Translations under genes and position numbers: made by a program
Part shown: piece after piece, positions 55,767 through 62,070 of the stretch
How positions within the stretch are numbered: the first letter of the stretch is position 1
Layout of the letters: each line of letters begins with the position of its first letter
Assembly (NCBI RefSeq): GCF_000421665.1
Contig: NZ_ATXL01000002.1
Coordinates: 33,285-97,284 of the forward strand
DNA length: 64,000 nucleotides
DNA from: Bavariicoccus seileri WCC 4188
GTDB lineage: Bacteria; Bacillota; Bacilli; Lactobacillales; Aerococcaceae
Reading direction: 5' to 3'
The notes under the pieces: generated by a model
Database searches by the model: none
Told to the model about the DNA's origin: nothing
Seen by the model: the letters and a program-made list of their open reading frames with translations, nothing else

Positions 55767-55952
55767 ATGAAAAACGTGGAGAAAATCTCATTAGTAGAAT
55801 TAAAAAAAGTAACCGGAGGAGCAACTTACTATGGTAATGGTCTATACTGTGATTCAAAGAAGTGCTGGGTTGAATGGGGAATTACTGGAGGCTGTCTAGC
55901 CCAGTACGCAATTGGAGGCTGGCTTGGTGGGGCGGTGCCAGGAAAATGTTAA
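55767..55952 (+). CDS. Class IIa (pediocin-like) bacteriocin, divercin V41/enterocin A type
   Basis: The 61-residue precursor has an 18-residue leader ending [10 protein letters not shown] and a 43-residue mature peptide. The mature part has the YGNG box as YYGNGLYC, four Cys at positions 10, 15, 25 and 43 (two disulfides), and the C-terminal hairpin ending [12 protein letters not shown]. The layout equals divercin V41 and is close to enterocin A. Leu replaces the usual Val in YGNGV. Target would be the mannose PTS of Listeria and related bacteria. AAGAAGGAAT precedes the ATG. Confidence 0.96.
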   Translation: MKNVEKISLVELKKVTGGATYYGNGLYCDSKKCWVEWGITGGCLAQYAIGGWLGGAVPGKC

Positions 55953-56263
55953 ATCAAAGGGAACGAGCAGCACAGAAAATTATTCATGATCTCTTCAACG
56001 ATCTTGAAAAAAGCAAAGATAGCTCGTTTAAGGATATTCAAGATGTGTTAATGAAAGTCTATCAAAAACTTGACGATCCTAAGATTGAGCAGGCCCCACT
56101 GGTCAATCGGCTCGTGAATTACATTTCGTTTACTGCTGTTACAAAAAAGCTCAAGTTTTCCTCTATGCAAAATGAATGGATAATGGAGCTAAGTACCATT
56201 GGAAGGAAAGCCGGGTTGAATGGAGTTTACCGATCAGATTATGGTGATAAAAACCAATTTTAA
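55946..56263 (+). CDS. Class IIa bacteriocin immunity protein
   Basis: The 105-residue charged, all-helical protein ([20 protein letters not shown] onward) matches the four-helix EntA-type immunity family that protects the mannose PTS from class IIa bacteriocins. Its ATG overlaps the bacteriocin stop (ATGTTAA), showing translational coupling. A longer frame from 55874 overlaps the bacteriocin gene in another frame and is not real. Confidence 0.88.
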   Translation: MLNQRERAAQKIIHDLFNDLEKSKDSSFKDIQDVLMKVYQKLDDPKIEQAPLVNRLVNYISFTAVTKKLKFSSMQNEWIMELSTIGRKAGLNGVYRSDYGDKNQF

Positions 56264-56283
56264 ATCATGGAAAAAGCAGTAGG

Positions 56284-56503
56284 TTAAAGAACTGAAGTGC
56301 CACCGAGCTCACAGTAGAAATTCATCCAATCTCTGATTTAGCTCCCTGCTTGACTGCCTACAGCTCTGCTAAAAAAACATACTCTCCTTTCCCATCCAGG
56401 TATTCTTGAACAATTTCCAATTTGAATTCAAAACTATATTTAGACATAAAAATACCGACCCCAAAAGCCTAGATTTTTGGTCTAACTTTTGGGGGGCGGT
56501 TCA
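56284..56503 (-). pseudogene. IS3-family insertion sequence remnant (orfA 5' end and terminal repeat)
   Basis: On the minus strand the terminus TGAACCGCCCCCCAAAAG (from 56503) is followed by an orfA start at 56447 reading MSKYSFEFKLEIVQEYLDGK, the helix-turn-helix start of IS150/IS3-type OrfA. The frame breaks at 56358-56360, continues in another frame (IRDWMNFYCELGG) and stops near 56284. The rest of the IS is missing. It lies right after the class IIa immunity gene. Confidence 0.8.
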
Positions 56504-56794
56504 AATTATCTATTTTTTTATTTTTAGGAAATAATTGGAAAAACGAATTGATAAAATAAATAAGATATAACTTGCGACGAACTGTAATTTCAAAAAATCA
56601 CTACTTTTAGTGGTAGAAAAAAGTACGATGTCTTTTTCGATTATTTTCATCAATTACTATATTTCAAAGTAGATTTTAACTCATATACGTTCTCTCACAT
56701 ATCGTAGATTTTCAGAGGTTTTATTTGATTCTAAAGAAACAATCAAGTTGCTAATCTATCACGACAATTTAGAAAAGAACCACTTTTTACGTTT
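56504..56794. other. Non-coding AT-rich region
   Basis: Between the IS remnant and the next promoter I see no gene, hairpin with a T run, or recognisable repeat. The short plus-strand frame at 56748-56936 runs through the promoter and is not considered coding. Confidence 0.5.
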
Positions 56795-56856
56795 TAGGAT
56801 AGTTTTTTTTTGTCTTGAGATAAAAAAACAAATAGAAAAGAAATCAGTAGTATCTT
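56795..56856 (+). promoter_or_regulatory. Regulator-dependent promoter of the S41 peptidase cassette
   Basis: TAGGATAG (56795-56802), 13 bp, TGAGATAA (56816-56823), then a -10 TATCTT (56851-56856) starting 35 nt after the second half-site starts. From the -10 to the start codon the sequence is nearly identical to that of the brochocin-like operon. Confidence 0.78.
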
Positions 56857-56895
56857 GTATATGTAACATAAATCTTTTTGAGAGGGAGTTTTATT

Positions 56896-57114
56896 ATGCA
56901 AAACTTGAAAGAACTAAGTCATTTGAAATTGACTAAAATCAGTGGGGGTGGAGTTACACCTCCCAAAGGTGCCTTTTTTAATCCCGATGGGAAAACTAAT
57001 CCTTACGATATGGCATTAGGTGGCACTACCTATCCCCATCAAGGCGCCTGCCCAATTGATTCCGATACACTTGGTTACATCGGTGGCGGTCAGAACCTTT
57101 GTCGTAAAAGATAG
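56896..57114 (+). CDS. Double-glycine leader peptide of unknown type, Pro/Gly-rich
   Basis: The 72-residue precursor has an 18-residue leader MQNLKELSHLKLTKISGG and a 54-residue mature part that begins GVTPPKGAFFNPDGK and ends in GGGQNLCRKR. The mature part is polar, rich in Pro, Gly, Thr and Tyr, with Cys at 34 and 51, and lacks the Gly/Ala helices or YGNG box of the other bacteriocins here. I do not recognise a family. AGGGAG precedes the ATG. It is followed after 35 nt by an S41 peptidase gene and shares the regulated promoter. Confidence 0.75.
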   Translation: MQNLKELSHLKLTKISGGGVTPPKGAFFNPDGKTNPYDMALGGTTYPHQGACPIDSDTLGYIGGGQNLCRKR

Positions 57115-57149
57115 AATCATCTGTTTAATTTATCTGTAGGAGCAGCATT

Positions 57150-58175
57150 ATGCGTATCAAAAAATATCTAAGTTTTATCAGCGGTATCGGGATCATTATT
57201 TTTGGTTCTCTTTCTCTATTTTGGATACATCCGAAATCAATTGATTCCCGTGGATATGAAATTTTTTCTACTCTATCACAATACGAAATTATCAACGATC
57301 AACCCACATGGAAAACTATTTCAAAACTAACTAGTTACGGGAAAAAAATAAATAATGTAGATGATTGGAATGGGTTGCTTTATAGTATCAATAAACATAG
57401 CTCTTTAGTGAAAATTACTTCTGATGAAGAGTTTCAAACATTCGAAAATAGTAATTTCCCTACAATCTCAAAATATAAAAACTTGACAATCATCAATATT
57501 CCAAGTGCATACAGTCCAGACGATAAGAACTTTTTAGAAGATTATGCTTCTACACTTGCTAAACTGATTAATCACGTATCAGGAAATATTGTTTTAAATC
57601 TATCTAATAATCACGGAGGCGCTCGAGAACCAATGATTCTTGGTACCAGTTCTTTGATTCCTGATGGTGTACTTTTTAACGAAATAGACAACCACAGAAA
57701 TAGATACCCTGTATTATTAAAAAATGCTCAACTACTCGGAGGTATTCCTGGCACTATCAATACGTTATCTACATCTTGGCTTCCTTCACAACAAGAAAAA
57801 ATCTTAAATCAAAAAGTCGCTGTTATAACAAATGATAAAACTTCCAGCGCAGCAGAAAGCCTTATACTAGCACTACGAAATAATCCTAACGTAAGAGTTT
57901 TTGGCCTCCCATCCGCCGGTTATACTTCAGTTAATATGAATCGCTTTTTTTCTAATCATAACTCAAAGGAGCTTTGGTGGCTTATTTACACCGTAGGGTA
58001 TTATGAAGTTAACTTCCCAATAAATGGACAGTGTATTTTTAATAACCAACCCATTCCTCCAGATTATAAGGTCGATTTTTCATTACTAAAGGATAGTGAT
58101 CAAGATCTTCTATCTTCTCAAGGAACAGATAACTTGTTAGAAACTATTAATAATTGGTTTGTTTCCGACTCCTGA
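57150..58175 (+). CDS. Membrane-anchored S41-family peptidase
   Basis: The 341-residue protein has one N-terminal membrane segment (about 6-26) followed by an extracellular domain. The S41 core is seen as GNIVLNLSNNHGGARE (about 145-160, the substrate strand) and TNDKTSSAAESLILAL (about 228-242, nucleophile Ser232 or Ser233 and Glu236), then RVFGLPSAGYTS. A CtpA-type Lys is not visible, so it resembles the S41B/tricorn-like group. No PDZ domain is evident. It follows the leader peptide gene, so it could process the peptide, give immunity by degrading it, or be a tail-specific protease used for signalling. Confidence 0.84.
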   Translation: MRIKKYLSFISGIGIIIFGSLSLFWIHPKSIDSRGYEIFSTLSQYEIINDQPTWKTISKLTSYGKKINNVDDWNGLLYSINKHSSLVKITSDEEFQTFENSNFPTISKYKNLTIINIPSAYSPDDKNFLEDYASTLAKLINHVSGNIVLNLSNNHGGAREPMILGTSSLIPDGVLFNEIDNHRNRYPVLLKNAQLLGGIPGTINTLSTSWLPSQQEKILNQKVAVITNDKTSSAAESLILALRNNPNVRVFGLPSAGYTSVNMNRFFSNHNSKELWWLIYTVGYYEVNFPINGQCIFNNQPIPPDYKVDFSLLKDSDQDLLSSQGTDNLLETINNWFVSDS

Positions 58176-58372
58176 TGTATCTGTAGATCCAAAACAAAGA
58201 TTTTCTATATTAAAATCAAAAACAAGGGTCAGAATCCCTATTTGAAAAGATAGAGGGTTGCATGCTCCTTGTTTCTTTATGGTTTAAAAGATAGAGTCTA
58301 AGGAGTTTTCTTTTTTATTTACCCAAATAGTTTGTTCTATACAATATTTTCCTAGCTTCTCGTAAGGGAAAA

Positions 58373-58696
58373 ATGAAGAATTTTTTAGGCTCTCCAATCA
58401 TTTGGATTATTTTTCAATTGATTCTTATCATCTTAATCCGATTGATTCCCATTCAACCTAGCATTTCTTCCAATAATCTCTAGTACAACAATACATTTAA
58501 TTTGCTTGGTAGTAATTTAGCCTTAATTCTTTTGTCATGTACCTCACAAATGGAGATAAATTAGCTTAAGGCTAGACAATACCCAAATAGAGCCACCACC
58601 ATTATTTTAGTAATGACTCTATATTATTTTACTTTTAACATTTATTCATTTGTAGTTACTTTTTTATTGATTGCTGTTGTTCATTTGTATCAATGA
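58373..58696 (+). pseudogene. Decayed membrane protein gene with two in-frame TAG codons
   Basis: A single frame of 107 codons from the ATG at 58373 to the TGA at 58694-58696 reads as a hydrophobic protein (IIWIIFQLILIILIRLIPI near the start, FTFNIYSFVVTFLLIAVVHL near the end) but contains TAG at 58481-58483 and 58562-58564. It lies downstream of the S41 peptidase gene on the same strand and might have been an immunity gene. No family is recognised. Confidence 0.5.
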
Positions 58697-58790
58697 CAGA
58701 TTCTGCTGCAAAAACAGTTTGTGGCAGGTAAGCCGAGAAAATTGATACTACAATTAGTACACTTATTGCTGCTTTGACAATTTTTTTCAA
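58656..58790 (-). CDS. Short secreted peptide with Sec signal sequence
   Basis: From the TTG at 58788-58790 (AAGGTG 6 nt upstream) a 44-residue peptide reads MKKIVKAAISVLIVVSIFSA, then YLPQTVFAAE and a short hydrophilic tail of about 15 residues. The N region, hydrophobic core and VFA-A cleavage site are a good Sec signal peptide. The mature part (ESVIDTNEQQQSIKK) is too short for a known bacteriocin. It overlaps the opposite-strand pseudogene. It may be a truncated secreted protein or a small signal peptide. Confidence 0.5.
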   Translation of the reverse strand: MKKIVKAAISVLIVVSIFSAYLPQTVFAAESVIDTNEQQQSIKK

Positions 58791-58849
58791 AACGAACACC
58801 TTCAATTTTTTCAATTAATTGAATTATTAGCTAATAAATCGTTAAGAAA

Positions 58850-58905
58850 ATAGAAATCTGCATCATAGAACGTCTCAATACAAATCCATGATGCAGATTA
58901 ATTTC
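58850..58905 (-). terminator. Terminator after the brochocin-like operon
   Basis: Stem AATCTGCATCAT (58855-58866) / ATGATGCAGATT (58888-58899), 12 bp. On the minus strand it is followed by TTTCTATTTTCTT. Located downstream of the immunity gene. Confidence 0.75.
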
Positions 58906-58973
58906 TCAAAAAATTTTAAGTTAGTAACAATTTGTCTTTATTCTGTTCTCTAAAATGTAAATGACATTATCTA

Positions 58974-59132
58974 TCAAGTTAGAATACTCCAGAAAAATTC
59001 ATAGATAATCAAAAAGATTGCTATGGCAACTGTTAAAATCAATTTCTTTTTCGAAGGTAAATCTTTCTTCTTTAGGTAGTTACCCAATGCAATTAAAGAG
59101 ATTACAGCAGAGAAAACTAATGCTTTTACCAT
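58974..59132 (-). CDS. Brochocin-C-like immunity protein
   Basis: The 52-residue protein MVKALVFSAVISLIALGNYL... has two hydrophobic segments (about 3-17 and 30-50) separated by KKKDLPSKKK, matching what I recall of the brochocin-C immunity protein in size and layout. The ATG overlaps the end of the second bacteriocin gene (CAATGGTAA), so it is translationally coupled. The longer frame starting at 59228 overlaps the bacteriocin and is not real. Confidence 0.8.
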   Translation of the reverse strand: MVKALVFSAVISLIALGNYLKKKDLPSKKKLILTVAIAIFLIIYEFFWSILT

Positions 59133-59308
59133 TGGTCCCAAATACTTCCAACAGCTCCCGTCAGACAACCGCCAGCAGCTCCACCAAGTCCACCTAGGGC
59201 ACCACCAATTATTGCTCCTCCAACGCAAGAACCACCTACACTACCCCAGTTAATTTTTCCACCAATTACTTTTAACATTTCTGCTTGATTCAGTGTTTCT
59301 TTTTTCAT
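59126..59308 (-). CDS. Brochocin-C-like bacteriocin, peptide B
   Basis: The 60-residue precursor has a 17-residue leader ending AEMLKVIGG and a 43-residue mature peptide starting KINWGSVGGSCVGGA and ending GAVGSIWDQW. It closely matches brochocin-C peptide B from memory (a few conservative changes). Two Cys are present. AGGAGG precedes the ATG. The partner peptide gene upstream is frameshifted. Confidence 0.9.
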   Translation of the reverse strand: MKKETLNQAEMLKVIGGKINWGSVGGSCVGGAIIGGALGGLGGAAGGCLTGAVGSIWDQW

Positions 59309-59320
59309 TAATAGTTCCTC

Positions 59321-59553
59321 CTAATTTCCTAATAGTCCACCAATACATGCAGCAGAACCACCAATTACTCCAAAATGCGCTCCAACAAATGCTCCTGGAA
59401 TAGCACCTAATCCAGCAGCTAATCCGCCACCAGCTGCACCAGCTACAGTTCCTGCCCCTATTCCTTTACCAATGTCTTTAGACAATCTTTTGAGCTATAC
59501 CCTCCCATTAATCGTTTCAATTCTTGTTCGTTTAATTTTTGAAACTTTTGCAT
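59321..59553 (-). pseudogene. Brochocin-C-like bacteriocin, peptide A, frameshifted
   Basis: The leader MQKFQKLNEQELKRLMGG is followed by YSSKDCLK, after which the frame shifts and meets a TAG. Adding one A to the AAA run in CTAAAGACATT (near 59481) restores DIGKGIGAGTVAGAAGGG and the rest of a 59-residue mature peptide ending in ACIGGLLGN. Precursor length would be 77 residues, as in brochocin-C peptide A. So this is a one-base deletion in an otherwise intact gene, or a sequencing error in a homopolymer. Confidence 0.88.
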
Positions 59554-59592
59554 GATAAAACTCCCTTTCAAATAGATTTATGCTACATATAC

Positions 59593-59654
59593 AAGGTACC
59601 ACCAGTTTCTTCTTTGTTTGGGTATTTATCTCAAAACACTAAAAAACTGTCCTG
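59593..59654 (-). promoter_or_regulatory. Regulator-dependent promoter of the brochocin-like operon
   Basis: Minus strand: CAGGACAG (59647-59654), 13 bp, TGAGATAA (59626-59633), then TACCTT (59593-59598) starting 35 nt after the second half-site starts. The hexamer is a weak -10; TATATG lies just downstream. Confidence 0.72.
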
Positions 59655-59759
59655 AATCGAGAGAAGTAGCCTTTTCTAAATTGACATGATAGATTAGGCT
59701 GTTTAATGAGTTTTCAAAAATAAATTGATGGAGTCTTTGCTATTTATGAATATACATTT

Positions 59760-60143
59760 CTATTTCTGATTTCCTAACAATACAATCTTATCTGCCTTGT
59801 AATACATCGGGTGCCCAGGTCTACTTGGTTGTAAGTTCTCAAACCGGCATTTGACACTTTCACGTTTCATAATTTCGTCATTGTCAATCGGATGATCTAA
59901 GGTGTTGACGGTGACTTGCGTTGCTTTTTTACGGAACTGTCCTTCTAGGATGGTCACCGAATATTTGTACCCGATAATCTCATCGGTATAGAAGTTTCTT
60001 GGTTTGTTTTCGCGATCTAGAATAACTTGTCCGTTTTCATCAGTTCGGGTTTCGGTCGCAAATTTCGGAGTGACCTCATCTAGTTCAAAGGTTGGGCCAA
60101 TGGCTCCGAAATCAAAATCATTAATACTTAACATTTTTGGCAT
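59760..60143 (-). CDS. Conserved mobile element protein, unknown function
   Basis: The 127-residue protein follows the Rep gene by about 65 nt. It has no membrane segment. The sequence is mostly beta-like (TRTDENGQVILDRENKP, KYSVTILEGQFRKKATQVTVNT), which could fit an OB fold and single-stranded DNA binding, as for small proteins encoded beside rolling-circle initiators on related elements. This is a guess; no motif proves it. The start follows AAAGGAAG. Confidence 0.65.
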   Translation of the reverse strand: MPKMLSINDFDFGAIGPTFELDEVTPKFATETRTDENGQVILDRENKPRNFYTDEIIGYKYSVTILEGQFRKKATQVTVNTLDHPIDNDEIMKRESVKCRFENLQPSRPGHPMYYKADKIVLLGNQK

Positions 60144-60207
60144 CGTATATTCTTCCTTTCTTTGCTATACTTGGTTTAGAAAATTTTTTAACAGAGCGTT
60201 CGTTCAC

Positions 60208-61308
60208 TTATTGGGAAGTGACGGACACTTTTTTTGTGCGTTCTTGAATAAGTGGAATTAAATCGGGACGTTGTTGTTCACTGACGTATTGAATCATGCG
60301 ATCAGAAAGTTCGGGAGTCCATTCATAATTGGGGCGAATCTCTAACAAACTTGGGTCAATCCCGACCCCCTCATGATGCAAGAAAAAGAGTGCTTGGGTT
60401 AATGCCATGGGTCCACCGTATTCATACCAGTTCAAGGAACGGTCAAAGCTACTCACTTGATACTGTCGGGTAATAGTGGGAACTAGGCTTGGCTTTAGGT
60501 AGTCTTGCCACCAACGACAGACCTGCTTTAAGGAGCCGTCTGTGTAAAAGGTAAGCTCCGTTTGCAGAAACCCTCGAATTAAGTTTGCGACACATTGATC
60601 TTGCGGTAAAAAGGCAATTGTTCGAAAGAGACTTTCTGCAACATCATTTCGTGTCTCGATTTCCAACCGAATTTGGGGAGCCCGAGCCAGAATTTCCTCT
60701 TGTTTTGCTCCATCAAAATCTTTGGCCATTTCTTTGGCTTTGTCGTAGGCCCGAAACATACAAGCCGATCCTCGAACGCCGATACTAACCGTTTTTGCCC
60801 GTTGTTTGGCATCAAACTCACTGTCATGGAGTTGATAGCTTCGTCCTTTTGAAAGAAACTGTTTTCTCTTAACTTTGTTATGGATTTGATCCACCGTGAA
60901 ATAGGGCACCTCATTGTAATCATCCAAGGCTAAATCCAGACGCTTGATTTCAAAGGTGAAGGCGGTTTGACTGGCATACTCGTAAAACCGGGTAGCAAGT
61001 TCTTGAAAGACATTCGCTTTTGCGTTATACGAAAGCATAATCCATTCATAAGTGGTACAGGCTTGCCCACTTAAGACAAGGGTTCCGCGTTCTTTGGCCT
61101 TTTCTGGCTGGTGATAGGTGTAGTATTTGAGAAAGCCACAGGTGTAGACAATATCGTATTCTTCATGTTTTAAACTGCCTGCTTGAATCGAGACGGATTC
61201 TAAACTGATTTTTAACAAGTCTTGAAAGACCGTCTGGTAACTGACTTGATGCAAGACGGCTTGAAACCAGTCTACTTTTCCTAGTACATTCTGGGTACTT
61301 TTGGTCAT
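60208..61308 (-). CDS. Rep_trans-family replication initiator / MobT-type relaxase
   Basis: The 366-residue protein matches the replication initiation factor family (rolling-circle initiators and Tn916 Orf20/MobT relaxases). Visible features are KVDWFQAVLH near the start, FEIKRLDLALDDYNE (metal-binding acidic motif), RGSACMFRAYDKAKEM with the likely nicking Tyr, and PQIRLEIETRND. The start at 61306-61308 follows a strong AAAGGAGGTGA; a longer frame reaches 61413 without support. It probably nicks a site in the structured region just upstream (61441-61600). Confidence 0.9.
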   Translation of the reverse strand: MTKSTQNVLGKVDWFQAVLHQVSYQTVFQDLLKISLESVSIQAGSLKHEEYDIVYTCGFLKYYTYHQPEKAKERGTLVLSGQACTTYEWIMLSYNAKANVFQELATRFYEYASQTAFTFEIKRLDLALDDYNEVPYFTVDQIHNKVKRKQFLSKGRSYQLHDSEFDAKQRAKTVSIGVRGSACMFRAYDKAKEMAKDFDGAKQEEILARAPQIRLEIETRNDVAESLFRTIAFLPQDQCVANLIRGFLQTELTFYTDGSLKQVCRWWQDYLKPSLVPTITRQYQVSSFDRSLNWYEYGGPMALTQALFFLHHEGVGIDPSLLEIRPNYEWTPELSDRMIQYVSEQQRPDLIPLIQERTKKVSVTSQ

Positions 61309-61440
61309 TTGGTCACCTCCTTTAAAATTTGCGATGGTTCGCAAATCATTTTTGTTGTGAAAAAGCTTGGTAGTATCGGCTTTTTTCGCATTTTTCCGGT
61401 AGTTATTAGCCATTATTTTTCTCTTTATATGGTGCTATTA

Positions 61441-61610
61441 GAAAGGCACCTTATCCTAAGCCGGTGTCTGGTGTTCGCAAAAGACCCGTGCGTTCCACGC
61501 TTCCGTAAGCCTCGCCTGCTGATTGGCTTTCAGCCATCCCAGTCGAGGCAACGGCTGCGGCAACCACCCCAACCCGACACCGGCTCCTTTCCTTGGCCCC
61601 ACACCTTTGT
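61441..61610. other. GC-rich structured region, candidate origin of transfer or replication
   Basis: This segment stands out by GC content from its surroundings. A 10-bp outer inverted repeat, AGCCGGTGTC (61459-61468) / GACACCGGCT (61576-61585), encloses an inner stem GCCTCG (61509-61514) / CGAGGC (61544-61549) with a small hairpin TGGCT-TTC-AGCCA (61524-61536) at its tip. It lies between the HTH gene and the Rep gene and codes for no convincing protein. An oriT or double-strand origin used by the Rep protein is the most likely role. Confidence 0.6.
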
Positions 61611-61874
61611 TTAGTTTTGATAGGTTAATAACCATCTTCTCACCGCTTGAATGCTGTATAAAACCATACCTGAGTCCAATCGAATTTCTGGACAGCCCTG
61701 AAGAACCCATTCTTTCAATGTATTAACACTCACATCGAAATGCGCCGCACAGTATTTTTGTTTGACGATATCCTGTTGGGTTTGTGTTTCTTCCAAGCGG
61801 GTTTCTAACAGGGCAAAGAATTGATTGGTCTGATCTTTTTGCCAATCCAGGAGCGCTTGTTCCAATACCGACAT
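61611..61874 (-). CDS. Small helix-turn-helix protein, excisionase-like
   Basis: The 87-residue protein has an N-terminal helical region and a winged-helix-like half (YCAAHFDVSVNTLKEWVLQGCPEIRLDSG...SIQAVRRWLLTYQN) resembling MerR/excisionase-type DNA-binding folds. It may act as recombination directionality factor or help Rep. The start at 61872-61874 follows AAGGAGGTG; the longer frame from 61976 runs through the promoter. It is divergent from the XRE regulator gene. Confidence 0.75.
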   Translation of the reverse strand: MSVLEQALLDWQKDQTNQFFALLETRLEETQTQQDIVKQKYCAAHFDVSVNTLKEWVLQGCPEIRLDSGMVLYSIQAVRRWLLTYQN

Positions 61875-62070
61875 CCTTTTCACCTCCTTATATTTTCTTT
61901 TTAAAACTAAAAGAACTATAAATAAATAAAATAGTATCTTTTCGTACACTCTACCGCTATTCAAAATAGATGTCAAGTATATTTAAAAAGTTTACTTGAA
62001 ATACTATTTAGTTTATTTTTTGCTTGAATTTTTTAGGGAAAGCGCTTATGATAGAGCCGAGGTGAGGAAA
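61875..62070. promoter_or_regulatory. Divergent control region between HTH gene and XRE repressor gene
   Basis: On the minus strand TTGACA and TAGAGT lie 17 bp apart (about 61947-61975), a good promoter for the HTH-Rep genes. TCAAGTA (61974-61980) / TACTTGA (61994-62000) and AAATAGTAT (61930-61938) / ATACTATTT (62002-62010) are inverted repeats that may be repressor operators. Confidence 0.65.

Noticed and set aside
56748..56936. 62-codon frame before the unknown leader peptide
   Set aside because: It spans the regulator site, the -10 box and the Shine-Dalgarno of the real gene.
60579..60923. 114-codon frame within the Rep gene
   Set aside because: Alternative frame of a conserved gene; codon pattern and content not protein-like.
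61456..61710. Frames on both strands through the GC-rich structured region
   Set aside because: They owe their length to high GC and overlap the inverted repeats; no start signal or family resemblance.
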